DNA from: Leptospira biflexa
GTDB taxonomy: Bacteria; Spirochaetota; UBA4802; UB4802
Assembly (NCBI GenBank): GCA_020721905.1
Contig: DYLU01000016.1
Span: 1-49,608 of the forward strand
Direction of reading: 5' to 3'
DNA length: 49,608 nt
The notes beneath the pieces are model-generated. The model saw only the letters and a program-made list of their open reading frames with translations. It ran no database searches and was not told where the DNA came from. The stretch's first letter is position 1. The number at the start of each line of letters is the position of its first letter. Positions 34,686 through 43,027 of this stretch are shown here, piece after piece. The position numbers and the translations under genes are program-made.

Positions 34686-36005
34686 ATGCTAACGTATAGC
34701 TTCCACGGAGGAATTCATCCGCCTGACAATAAACATTTTACCAATCGTATACCTTTTAAATACCTTTCTGTACCGCAAAAATGCTATATACCATTACAAC
34801 AGCATATTGGTAAACCCGCTACACCTGTCGTTGAAGTTGGCCAATTTGTTGAGGAAGGCCAGCTTATTGGGCTGGCTAACGGGCTTATAAGTGCCAATGT
34901 TCATGCAACGGTACCCGGTAAAGTTGTTGAGATAGCAGAATACCATACACCATACAGTGAACATGGTCTATGCGTTGTTATTGAAGCAGAAGGATCATTT
35001 TCAACAAGCGGTAAAGTCCGTGAAAAAAACGATATTACAGCACTGGACAGAGATGTAATACTTGAAAAAATCAAGGCTGCAGGCATTGTTGGTCTTGGTG
35101 GTGCCGCATTCCCAACTGCTGTTAAATTAAATCCTCCCGCAAATAAAACCATAGACACACTGATTATTAACGGTTCAGAATGCGAACCCTATCTTACCGT
35201 TGATGACATGCTGATGCAAACACATCCAGAAGAAATCATCGAAGGTATACAGATATCCATGAATGTATTGGGTGTATCAAAAGCATATATTGGCATTGAA
35301 AAAAACAAAGTACTGGCTATAAAAGCATTGCAAAAGGCTGTAGCCAATACAAAATCAGCTACCATCACCGTTGTGCCCTTACGTACACGATATCCACAGG
35401 GCGCAGAAAAACAGCTTATCTACACAATTACCAAACGGGAAGTGCCTTCAGGCGGATTGCCCATGGATGTAAATGTTGTGGTACAAAACGTCGGTACCAT
35501 ATACGCAATCCGTGAAGCAGTACTCTTTGATAAACCGCTCATTGAACGATACATCACAGTAACAGGCAAAATTGTAAAGAAACCCGGAAACTATAAGGTC
35601 CGCTTTGGCACCCGGGTTATTGACATACTTGAAGAGTGTGGTGGGTTGACTGAAAATCCTGCAAAAATCATTATGGGTGGGCCAATGTGCGGGCTAGCTC
35701 TTAACCATATGGACATCCCAATAGTAAAAGGAACGTCAGGTATATTGTTTTTAGCCAAGGATGAGGTTGATGTATCACAATTTAAAGCATGCATTCACTG
35801 CGGCAGGTGTGTATCTGTATGCCCCATGAACCTTATGCCGTGTGATTTAGGTAATGCGGTTGAAAAGCAGCGTTATGATATTGCTGAGAAGCTGCACCCG
35901 TTTGATTGTATCATGTGCGGTTCATGTTCATATGTGTGTCCCTCTAAACGGCCGTTATCGCATTTTATTAAAGTTGCACAAACTGTATTAAGTGCAAAAC
36001 GATAA
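34686..36005 (+). CDS. rnfC: Rnf electron transport complex subunit C
   Basis: This peripheral subunit of the ion-translocating ferredoxin:NAD+ oxidoreductase is 439 residues. The N-terminal barrel/lipoyl-like part (FHGGIHPPDNK, VPGKVVEI) is followed by the NADH/FMN-binding region with GLGGAAFPTAVKL and INGSECEPYLT. The C-terminus carries two [4Fe-4S] motifs (CIHCGRCVSVCP and CIMCGSCSYVCP). It starts in AAGGATTAGTATATG context, directly after the Cys-rich gene. It is the first canonical gene of a C-D-G-E-A cluster. Confidence 0.95.
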   Translation: MLTYSFHGGIHPPDNKHFTNRIPFKYLSVPQKCYIPLQQHIGKPATPVVEVGQFVEEGQLIGLANGLISANVHATVPGKVVEIAEYHTPYSEHGLCVVIEAEGSFSTSGKVREKNDITALDRDVILEKIKAAGIVGLGGAAFPTAVKLNPPANKTIDTLIINGSECEPYLTVDDMLMQTHPEEIIEGIQISMNVLGVSKAYIGIEKNKVLAIKALQKAVANTKSATITVVPLRTRYPQGAEKQLIYTITKREVPSGGLPMDVNVVVQNVGTIYAIREAVLFDKPLIERYITVTGKIVKKPGNYKVRFGTRVIDILEECGGLTENPAKIIMGGPMCGLALNHMDIPIVKGTSGILFLAKDEVDVSQFKACIHCGRCVSVCPMNLMPCDLGNAVEKQRYDIAEKLHPFDCIMCGSCSYVCPSKRPLSHFIKVAQTVLSAKR

Positions 36006-36106
36006 TGGAAAGTGTATATGGTATATGATACTTATAATTCTACTATTACTATAGTGATTGGAAATTGCTTCATACTATATGAATCTTAGTATATAAGGGT
36101 TTTTGA

Positions 36107-37192
36107 ATGGAAATTAAAGACGCCGACAAGAAACGATTGCTTGAAGATCTTGTGCTATCACATGCACCGCATATCAAGGATACACAATCAGTTCCACTTG
36201 TTATGTGGCTGGTAGTGCTGGCACTTTTACCTGCTGCTGTTTTTTCTTGCTATATATATGGACTGTATGTAGCAGCAGTTATGGGAGTTAGTATAGGTTC
36301 TGCTCTTATATCAGAAGCACTGATGCAGTACTTTTTAAAAAAACCCATAACAGTAACTGATGGCTCGGCTGTAATAACAGGGCTTCTTTTAGCCATGAAT
36401 CTTCCGCCACATGTTCCATTATGGATTCCTGCAATAGGTTCTGCGTTTGCTATTATCATAGCAAAGCAATTATTTGGCGGATTGGGCTACAATATATTCA
36501 ACCCCGCGCTGGCAGGTAGAGCATTTTTGCTTGCATCATGGCCTGTTGAAATGACCACGTTATGGCATAAATTCACCGGCGGTTACGTTATAACACAAAA
36601 TCCAATATTTGACCCATCTATGCCACAACAGTTAATAGATAGCATCAGCGGCGCCACCCCTCTTGGTGCTTTGAAAGAGGGTCCTAAGGTATTACAGGAA
36701 CTATCGCTCCAAACGCAGCCGTTGTACGACTTTTTATTTTCCAAAGCAATGATTAAATCCCTTTTTATTGGAAACATTGGCGGCTGTATTGGCGAAACAT
36801 CTGCATTGCTTTTATTAATTGGAGCACTGCTTCTTTTGTGGAAGCGCATTATTACCTGGCATATACCCGTATCCTATATAACAACTGTTGCACTAATTAT
36901 GGGAATATACTATTACTTTCAGGGTATTCCCAATCTTCAGTATGCCATACTTTTCCATATACTGTCGGGTGGGCTTATTTTAGGTGCCTTTTTTATGGCA
37001 ACCGACATGGTAACTTCCCCTGTTACAAAAACGGGCATGATTATTTTTGGTATTGGCTGTGGCATATTGGCTTCGGTAATACGTCTGTGGGGTGGGTACC
37101 CTGAAGGTGTATCATATTCCATTTTACTTATGAATGCGGTAACACCGCTCATTGACAGGTTAACACGGCCAAAAGTATTTGGTACACGATAG
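36107..37192 (+). CDS. rnfD: Rnf complex subunit D
   Basis: The 361-residue membrane protein has about nine hydrophobic segments. The flavinylation site SGATPLGAL is present (Thr about 184), the Thr to which FMN is covalently attached by a phosphoester bond in RnfD/NqrB. Other family features are GLLLAMNLPPHVP, GGLGYNIFNPALAGRAFLL and GGYPEGVSYSILLMNAVTPLID. AAGGG precedes the ATG, and it lies 101 bp after rnfC. Confidence 0.95.
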   Translation: MEIKDADKKRLLEDLVLSHAPHIKDTQSVPLVMWLVVLALLPAAVFSCYIYGLYVAAVMGVSIGSALISEALMQYFLKKPITVTDGSAVITGLLLAMNLPPHVPLWIPAIGSAFAIIIAKQLFGGLGYNIFNPALAGRAFLLASWPVEMTTLWHKFTGGYVITQNPIFDPSMPQQLIDSISGATPLGALKEGPKVLQELSLQTQPLYDFLFSKAMIKSLFIGNIGGCIGETSALLLLIGALLLLWKRIITWHIPVSYITTVALIMGIYYYFQGIPNLQYAILFHILSGGLILGAFFMATDMVTSPVTKTGMIIFGIGCGILASVIRLWGGYPEGVSYSILLMNAVTPLIDRLTRPKVFGTR

Positions 37193-37244
37193 TAACCGAG
37201 CATAATGTTCAGGGAATTACTTATTTTGACAATCATTTTTACAC

Positions 37245-37324
37245 TGTCATTTCGATGAACTCAATAAGGAGAGATTTTAATTTACAAGAAAAGATTTCTC
37301 GTCCTTTTGGGATTTGAAATGACA
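37245..37324. repeat. 80-bp imperfect palindrome (MITE/REP-like) between rnfD and rnfG
   Basis: The element is bounded by a 9-bp perfect inverted repeat, TGTCATTTC (37245-37253) and GAAATGACA (37316-37324). Inside are GAGAGATTTT and AAAAGATTTCTC, which also pair with one change. The whole could fold into a long hairpin in RNA. Palindromic elements with TGTCATTTCGA ends are widespread intergenic repeats in many bacterial genomes, so this is probably a small non-autonomous mobile repeat. Confidence 0.75.
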
Positions 37325-37367
37325 ATTGTAATGTATCATATTTTAAGATGAGAGGAACAGTTATTAC

Positions 37368-38045
37368 ATGAAAGCTGCTGATATCGTAAAAGCTACAATT
37401 ATTATAAGTGTTATTGGATTTATATCCGCTTTTTCATTATCATTTGTGAAAAAGATTACTCAGGAAGCAATTGCAAAACAGGAACAGCAAAAGAAACTTG
37501 CGGCTCTTACGATAGTTTTGTCCGGTTACACAGTACAGCAGGAAAAAACAGTTACCATTGATGGCAGTCCATTTACTTTCTGGATAGCAACAAAAGAGGA
37601 AAACCAGATAGTAAAAAAAGCATGGGCATTTTTAGCTGAAAAGAAAGGATATGGCGGGCCAGTTCAATCAATTGTTGGAGTTGATGAATCAAATACAATT
37701 CTGGGGTTTACCATACTATTGCAGAATGAAACCCCAGGGCTTGGCGCACGCTGTGTTGAGGTTGCATCCAATGAAACATTTATTGACCATTTTATAACTA
37801 AAAATGTTACCAATAAAGAAGAAGTATCGTGGTTTCAGGAGCAATTTATTGGACTGAATGCTGGCAAACCCATCACTATTCAAAAAAAAGGCGACTGGCA
37901 TAAGGAAATGAGGGATGAATTAATTCAACATAATGCTATTACTGCAATAACAGGTGCCACCATCACCACTAAAGCTGTTACCCAAAGTATTGAAGAAGGC
38001 ATACAGAAATTACATAAAGCTTTAACACTGCAAGAGGTACAATAA
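37368..38045 (+). CDS. rnfG: Rnf complex subunit G
   Basis: The 225-residue protein has one N-terminal membrane segment (about 5-27) and a periplasmic FMN-binding domain. The flavinylation motif is TGATITT (Thr about 198), together with YGGPVQSIVGVDE and ETPGLGARC. GAGAGGA lies before the ATG. Its TAA overlaps the rnfE ATG (TAATG), so the two are coupled. Confidence 0.93.
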   Translation: MKAADIVKATIIISVIGFISAFSLSFVKKITQEAIAKQEQQKKLAALTIVLSGYTVQQEKTVTIDGSPFTFWIATKEENQIVKKAWAFLAEKKGYGGPVQSIVGVDESNTILGFTILLQNETPGLGARCVEVASNETFIDHFITKNVTNKEEVSWFQEQFIGLNAGKPITIQKKGDWHKEMRDELIQHNAITAITGATITTKAVTQSIEEGIQKLHKALTLQEVQ

Positions 38046-38653
38046 TGGATTACTTCAGGGAATTTAGCAAAGGAGTATGGGAAAAAAATCCCATTCTGGT
38101 ATTAGGAATAGGGATGTGTTCTACACTTGCAATAACGACATCTGCATCAAATGCAATGTGGATGACTATTGCAACTACGTTTGTATTGCTGAGTTCCAAT
38201 ATACTTGTCTCAGCTATTCGATCTATAGTGCCAATTCATGTACGTATTCCAATCTTTATTACGATAATTGCTTCTTTTGTAATTATCGTTGAACTGACTC
38301 TCAAAGCATTTCAGCCTGATGTATATAAAGCACTGGGCATTTTCATTCCTCTTATAGTTGTTAATTGTATTATATTAGGGCGTGCTGAAGAATTTGCTTC
38401 TAAAAATTCAATCATACGTTCAATTCTTGATGCCCTTGGTATGGGTCTGGGATTTGGATTAACCCTTTTTACGCTTGCTACAATCAGAGAAATTTTAGGG
38501 GCCAACAAACTCTTTGGTTACACGCTTATCAGCGGTATGAAACCAGCTATAATAATGATTTTAGCTCCCGGTGCATTTTTTACCTTAGGCTTATTGCTAT
38601 GGACAATGAATGTAATTAAAGCCAGAAAGTCATGGTTTAAACGAACTGAATAG
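38045..38653 (+). CDS. rnfE: Rnf complex subunit E
   Basis: The 202-residue membrane protein has six hydrophobic segments and the RnfE/NqrD signature (NPILVLGIGMCSTLAITT; GRAEEFASKN). It is homologous to RnfA, with which it forms the central membrane pair. Its start overlaps the rnfG stop. It would contribute to the Na+/H+ path and the membrane FeS centre. Confidence 0.94.
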   Translation: MDYFREFSKGVWEKNPILVLGIGMCSTLAITTSASNAMWMTIATTFVLLSSNILVSAIRSIVPIHVRIPIFITIIASFVIIVELTLKAFQPDVYKALGIFIPLIVVNCIILGRAEEFASKNSIIRSILDALGMGLGFGLTLFTLATIREILGANKLFGYTLISGMKPAIIMILAPGAFFTLGLLLWTMNVIKARKSWFKRTE

Positions 38654-38677
38654 TAACTGCATGCGAGGTGACATTGT

Positions 38678-39280
38678 ATGGAAATTAAGATATTGTTTAC
38701 CATCCTTATCAGCACAATCTTCATAAATAACTATGTACTTTCACGTATTTTAGGGATATGCCCGTATCTGGGGGTTTCAAAAAAACTGGATTCGGCCATT
38801 GGGATGGGACTGGCTGTTATCTTTGTTATGACCATAGCTTCTTTCTTTACTTTTATTATCTATAAATTTGTCCTTATACCATTTAAAATAGAATACCTTT
38901 CTACCATAACGTTTATCATAGTCATTGCAGCATTGGTACAGTTTGTAGAAATGATAATTGAAAAAATATCCCCTGCCCTGTATCAGGCGCTTGGAATATT
39001 TTTACCACTTATCACAACCAATTGTACTGTGCTGGGGGTGGCTGTTCTTAATATTGAATCAGGATTCATTACCCAGGAATTTGGCCTGCTCAACTCAATA
39101 GTTCAGGGTTTTGGAGGTGGTGTGGGTTTTACATTGGCCCTAATCCTTATGGCCGGCATCCGTGAACGCCTTGAAATTGCCATGGTCCCGGAAAACCTTA
39201 AAGGTTTGCCAATTACGTTTATTACCGCCGGTCTTATGGCAATGGCATTTTTAGGCTTTTCAGGTATGAAAATTTTTTAA
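38678..39280 (+). CDS. rnfA: Rnf complex subunit A
   Basis: The 200-residue membrane protein has six hydrophobic segments. Family motifs are NNYVLSRILGICPYLG, QALGIFLPLITTNCTVLGV and GGGVGFTLALILMAGIRER. GAGGTGA is well placed before the ATG, 24 bp after rnfE. In most genomes rnfB follows here; instead thyX starts 14 bp downstream and no rnfB is present in the window. Confidence 0.95.
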   Translation: MEIKILFTILISTIFINNYVLSRILGICPYLGVSKKLDSAIGMGLAVIFVMTIASFFTFIIYKFVLIPFKIEYLSTITFIIVIAALVQFVEMIIEKISPALYQALGIFLPLITTNCTVLGVAVLNIESGFITQEFGLLNSIVQGFGGGVGFTLALILMAGIRERLEIAMVPENLKGLPITFITAGLMAMAFLGFSGMKIF

Positions 39281-39294
39281 TGAAGCGATAGTTC

Positions 39295-39936
39295 ATGGAA
39301 ATTTATTCCCCTAACGTTACCCTGCTTGCCATAACACCAAATGCTGAAAAGCTTATTGAGGAAGCAGGTCGTACCTGCTACCTGTCTCTGGACAGAATGA
39401 CCAATGGCAGTGAAGCGAATTTCATCCGCCGTTGCATCATGAACGGTCACCACTCAATACTGGAACATGCATCAGCATCATTCAGGGTACTGGGAGCTTC
39501 CCGTGCATTCACCCATCAGATGGTGCGACACCGCCTTGCAAGCTTTTCACAACAATCTCAACGCTACGTTAACGAAGAAGAATTTAATTTTATCATTCCA
39601 CCATCAATTGCAGCAGATAATGAAGCAAAAGCCATCTTTACTGATTTCATGGAACAGGCGCGCATTGCTTATAAAAAGTTGCGGGAACTGAGCATAAAAA
39701 AAGAAGATGCGCGTTTTGTGCTTCCCAATGCATTAGAAAGCCAGATTGTCATTTCAGCCAATTTCAGGGAATGGCGACATATTTTTTCTCTGCGCCTTGA
39801 AAAGGCAGCTCAGTGGGAAATACGAAGCGTGTGCATGCAGATGCTTAAAATTTTACAGGATGCAGCACCATCAGTTTTTAGCGATTTCATTATTGATGAA
39901 GCAACATGTACAGCTAAATCCAATCTCATTAAATAA
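39295..39936 (+). CDS. thyX: Flavin-dependent thymidylate synthase
   Basis: The enzyme converts dUMP to dTMP with methylene-THF and FAD/NAD(P)H. It is 213 residues. The ThyX motif RHRxxSxxxxSxR is present (RHRLASFSQQSQR, residues 78-90), with EHASASFRV and the C-terminal REWRHIFSLRLEKAAQWEIR. Its presence suggests the genome uses ThyX rather than ThyA. A copy of the iterated octamer (39285-39292) lies two bases before the ATG, and no Shine-Dalgarno is visible. It may be read through from the rnf cluster; its 3' end overlaps the next gene by 8 bp on the other strand. Confidence 0.96.
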   Translation: MEIYSPNVTLLAITPNAEKLIEEAGRTCYLSLDRMTNGSEANFIRRCIMNGHHSILEHASASFRVLGASRAFTHQMVRHRLASFSQQSQRYVNEEEFNFIIPPSIAADNEAKAIFTDFMEQARIAYKKLRELSIKKEDARFVLPNALESQIVISANFREWRHIFSLRLEKAAQWEIRSVCMQMLKILQDAAPSVFSDFIIDEATCTAKSNLIK

Positions 39937-41806
39937 CAATATCAGCTTTCTGTAAATGAAAATCAAAGTGCATCACTCCATCCTCAAACCGCTGTATATA
40001 GGGAACGCCACACTTTTCAAAAACTTTCATCATTTTATCATTTTGCGGCAAAACGTTAGCGGATATTTTTTCAATATTTCGTTCCTTAGCAATTTTCATT
40101 AAATATCGCGCCATAAAAGTGGCTATACCTTTGCCCTGGAATTCCTCATCAACAATAAATGCCATCTCATATGTCTTTTCATTGCCATCATACGCATATC
40201 GGGCTTCGGCAATAATTCTTTCAGTGCCGGCATGCTGAATTATGCCAACTATCGACAATATCCTGTCATAATCAATATTGACGTAAGACTGCATCTGCTT
40301 ATGCGGCATTATCCTGATACGCGCAAAATACCGCAGATACTTTGATTCATCTGAGAACTGATAAAAAAGTCTTCGCATCATATCTTCATCAGATGGCTTG
40401 ATAGGCCTGAATTTTACCAGCAGGCCATCTTTGAATGTTTTCATTGTTTCAAGCGTCACAGGATAGTTTATGATATTTTCAATTACATATATCTGGTCAT
40501 GATACACCAGACCTGCTTCCTTTGCCTGATTCAATAATGAAAGCCTGTGATTGGGATGAGCAATATCAATGAGCGCCAGCGCTCGTTCACGAATTGATTT
40601 GCCAAAAAGATTTGCCACACCATATTCGGTTACTACATATCGGGTAACGCCCAGGGTTGATCGTACCTGTTCGGTTTCTGTATGCCGTATTACAATGTTA
40701 CTATCGCCATGCTGATCAATGGATCTTAGTGCTACGATAGCTTTGCCTCCACGTGAAAAAGCTGATCCAACAGCAAAATTAAGCTTGCTTTCATAACCCG
40801 ACAATAAATTATCACCTGAGTAAAAGACCACTGACTCGCCGGAAAGATCAATCTTCTTAACATTCATGACACTCACCAGCTTGGGAATGCGCTGCACAGC
40901 GGTTGGATAAAGAAGGCGCATGAGCGGTAAAAATTCAAACATGGGATTGCGGTCAACGTAGTCATACAGCATCCGTGTGCCATAACAATAGCTTACCGAA
41001 ACAGGCGCTAAATTGCGTATGCCCCGGTCTATCTTCACTGCTCCTGATTCAATAAGGTCAATAATCCAGTCAGAGACAACATGGCTATAAACTTTTAATT
41101 CCCGTTTGCTGTGCAGATGCTTTGCTATTGCATCAAATTGCCTTCCAACATGAAGAGCTACAACCGAACCATCATCAATAAGATTGGCAACATGCCATCC
41201 AATCTTATCCATAATTTCATCGTAGCGCTTATATTCTCTTTCAATAAGGGGGACTTTGCTTTCAATGATATAATCTATGGCGTCAATATGCACAGCTGTG
41301 TCTCCCATGGTAACGGGAACATACGGGTTGACTTCGGCTACAACTGTTTTTGCATTTTCAATAACTATATTGGCAACATCTATCGCAATTCCCAAACTCA
41401 TAAACCCCCTGTGATCAGGAGGCGAAACCTGTATAATAGCAACATCCACGCCAATGGCACCGCTGGAAAAAATAAATGGAATCCCAACCAAATGCGCTGG
41501 TACAAAATCTGCCTTGCCCTGTTCAATATCTTTGCTGATACTTTCACCGGTATTGAATGTCTTCAGGCGGAATTTATAAAGATTGCTATCGGTTTTTAGA
41601 TAATTGCCCAGTGTGATAAGATGTATTATCTCTAAATCCTGAAGGCTGGTTGCATCTGATTTCATCATCTGCTCAACAGTAAACACGGGCATTGCCGGGC
41701 CACTGCTTAAAAAAACACGGGAACCAGGCTTTATAATTTCACACAGTTTCTGAAAATTAATCTTTTTTGATTCATAATCATCGGTATATGTTTTTTTTAA
41801 TTGCAT
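39929..41806 (-). CDS. Acetyl-CoA hydrolase/transferase fused to GNAT acetyltransferase
   Basis: The 625-residue fusion has residues 1 to about 440 matching the acetyl-CoA hydrolase/CoA-transferase family (VSPPDHRGFMSLG, GDTAVHIDAIDYIIES, GGKAIVALRSIDQHGDS, VVTEYGVANLFGKSIRERA). The C-terminal part (about 450-600) is a GNAT domain with the acetyl-CoA loop DEEFQGKGIATFMARYLM. The family's catalytic Glu, expected in a [YH][ST]E stretch (AarC/Cat1 type: YTEV), reads YSHVVSD, with His242 in the Glu position. Either the CoA-transferase half is non-classical or it serves as a binding module. AAGGA precedes the ATG. This bifunctional architecture exists elsewhere under generic names. Confidence 0.85.
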   Translation of the reverse strand: MQLKKTYTDDYESKKINFQKLCEIIKPGSRVFLSSGPAMPVFTVEQMMKSDATSLQDLEIIHLITLGNYLKTDSNLYKFRLKTFNTGESISKDIEQGKADFVPAHLVGIPFIFSSGAIGVDVAIIQVSPPDHRGFMSLGIAIDVANIVIENAKTVVAEVNPYVPVTMGDTAVHIDAIDYIIESKVPLIEREYKRYDEIMDKIGWHVANLIDDGSVVALHVGRQFDAIAKHLHSKRELKVYSHVVSDWIIDLIESGAVKIDRGIRNLAPVSVSYCYGTRMLYDYVDRNPMFEFLPLMRLLYPTAVQRIPKLVSVMNVKKIDLSGESVVFYSGDNLLSGYESKLNFAVGSAFSRGGKAIVALRSIDQHGDSNIVIRHTETEQVRSTLGVTRYVVTEYGVANLFGKSIRERALALIDIAHPNHRLSLLNQAKEAGLVYHDQIYVIENIINYPVTLETMKTFKDGLLVKFRPIKPSDEDMMRRLFYQFSDESKYLRYFARIRIMPHKQMQSYVNIDYDRILSIVGIIQHAGTERIIAEARYAYDGNEKTYEMAFIVDEEFQGKGIATFMARYLMKIAKERNIEKISANVLPQNDKMMKVFEKCGVPYIQRFEDGVMHFDFHLQKADIVI

Positions 41807-41985
41807 TGTATGTTCCTTTTTGTAGTATAGTATCGATAGGTAATATATACTTTTCCGGTGCTTATCATTCTATATTATTTGGTAATTTTGTCAATTATTT
41901 AGACAGTAAACACGGTTTTTAACGGTTATTGTTATTCACTCACGCGCCATACAAATATATTTTTACTGTAACAAAGATTTAATTA

Positions 41986-42015
41986 TTGACACAATAGCAC
42001 ATATACGCTTACATT
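41986..42015 (+). promoter_or_regulatory. Probable promoter of the STAS gene
   Basis: TTGACA (41986-41991) is 18 bp from TACATT (42010-42015), four of six matches to the -10 box. The start codon is at 42053. Confidence 0.5.
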
Positions 42016-42052
42016 AGTCTGATAAGACTTGAATATACACAGAGGTAACCAC

Positions 42053-42352
42053 ATGGAAATCAACCTTAATAATAAAGGAAATCTGGTTGAGGTTAAAGTT
42101 AAAGGCGATATTGAGATGATGTCAATCAAGGAGTTTAAAGAAAAACTTCTTACAATTGGCGAAGACAACGATGTTGATATAGCACTTGACCTGTCTGAGG
42201 TTGATTATATTGATTCTTCAGGTGTTGGCGTCCTTATTAGCCTTAATAAAATGCAAAAGAAAAAAGGAAAAAAACTGGAACTCATCAATGTCAGCCCAAA
42301 AGTTCTTAACGTATTGAAATTAAGCTCACTTGCTGAAGTTTTTAATTTATAA
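42053..42352 (+). CDS. STAS-domain anti-anti-sigma factor homologue
   Basis: The protein is 99 residues if it starts at MEINLNNKGN (ATG 42053, AGAGG well spaced); an upstream in-frame ATG at 42029 lacks a site. It is a single STAS domain with VDYIDSSGVGVLISL, where the Ser would be phosphorylated by a partner anti-sigma kinase and dephosphorylated by a SpoIIE-type phosphatase. A SpoIIE-like protein lies 4 kb away at 46300. No anti-sigma kinase is nearby, so the partner is unknown. Confidence 0.88.
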   Translation: MEINLNNKGNLVEVKVKGDIEMMSIKEFKEKLLTIGEDNDVDIALDLSEVDYIDSSGVGVLISLNKMQKKKGKKLELINVSPKVLNVLKLSSLAEVFNL

Positions 42353-42384
42353 TGGGCGATAGTTCCTGAAATCAGATCCTTTCT

Positions 42385-42888
42385 ATGCATAATATCACAG
42401 CTTACAGAACTGGCATTGGTTTTGATGCTCACCAGCTTGTACAGGGGCGAAAGCTTATTATTGGTGGTGTGCATATACCGTATGAATATGGCCTGCTGGG
42501 CCACTCAGATGCTGATGTTTTAACACATGCAATTATTGACGCATTGCTTGGTGCAGGCAGCTTAGGCGATATTGGCACACTATATCCTGATACCAGCAAT
42601 CAGTATAAAGACAAATACAGCATTGATATGCTGAAAGACACATATCAGCTTTTAACCAAACATAATATTGAAATCATAAATATTGATGCAGTCATTATAT
42701 GCCAGAAACCCAAAATTGCACCCTATTCAGGTCATATGAAAGAAATAATTTCAGATGCCTGCGGTAACCTGCCTGTATCATCTATATCAATAAAAGGTAA
42801 AACAACCGAAGGGATGGGGTTCACCGGCACAGGTGAAGGCATAGCTGCACTGGCAACATGCCTTGTAATATTAAAGAATAATGTATAA
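42385..42888 (+). CDS. ispF: 2-C-methyl-D-erythritol 2,4-cyclodiphosphate synthase
   Basis: This enzyme of the MEP isoprenoid pathway is 167 residues. The motifs are RTGIGFDAHQL with the metal-binding DxH, GHSDADVLTHAIIDALLGA, GDIGTLYPD and GFTGTGEGIAA. No clear Shine-Dalgarno is seen; the iterated octamer (42356-42363) lies 21 bp before the start. It is closely linked to the STAS gene (32 bp). Confidence 0.96.
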   Translation: MHNITAYRTGIGFDAHQLVQGRKLIIGGVHIPYEYGLLGHSDADVLTHAIIDALLGAGSLGDIGTLYPDTSNQYKDKYSIDMLKDTYQLLTKHNIEIINIDAVIICQKPKIAPYSGHMKEIISDACGNLPVSSISIKGKTTEGMGFTGTGEGIAALATCLVILKNNV

Positions 42889-43027
42889 AAACGTAAACCC
42901 TACCGGATAGATATCTAAAAAATCACAAATACAGGTTGACAGCTAACAACAAATTTATATTGATAGTGCATCCGGATTACGCTGGCATTTACAATAAATT
43001 ATATTTTCAGACAACAGGAGCACTGCA

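Noticed and set aside
36107-38653. Na+-NQR instead of Rnf
   Set aside because: NqrB/NqrC/NqrD/NqrE are homologous to RnfD/G/E/A, but the C-D-G-E-A order and the RnfC with two 4Fe-4S clusters identify Rnf; there is no NqrF.
40240-40247. ACTATCGA and other near matches counted as octamer copies
   Set aside because: Single-base variants (for example at 1151, 4557, 6381, 9543, 26242, 33892, 37509, 40240) were left out; only exact GCGATAGT/ACTATCGC was counted.
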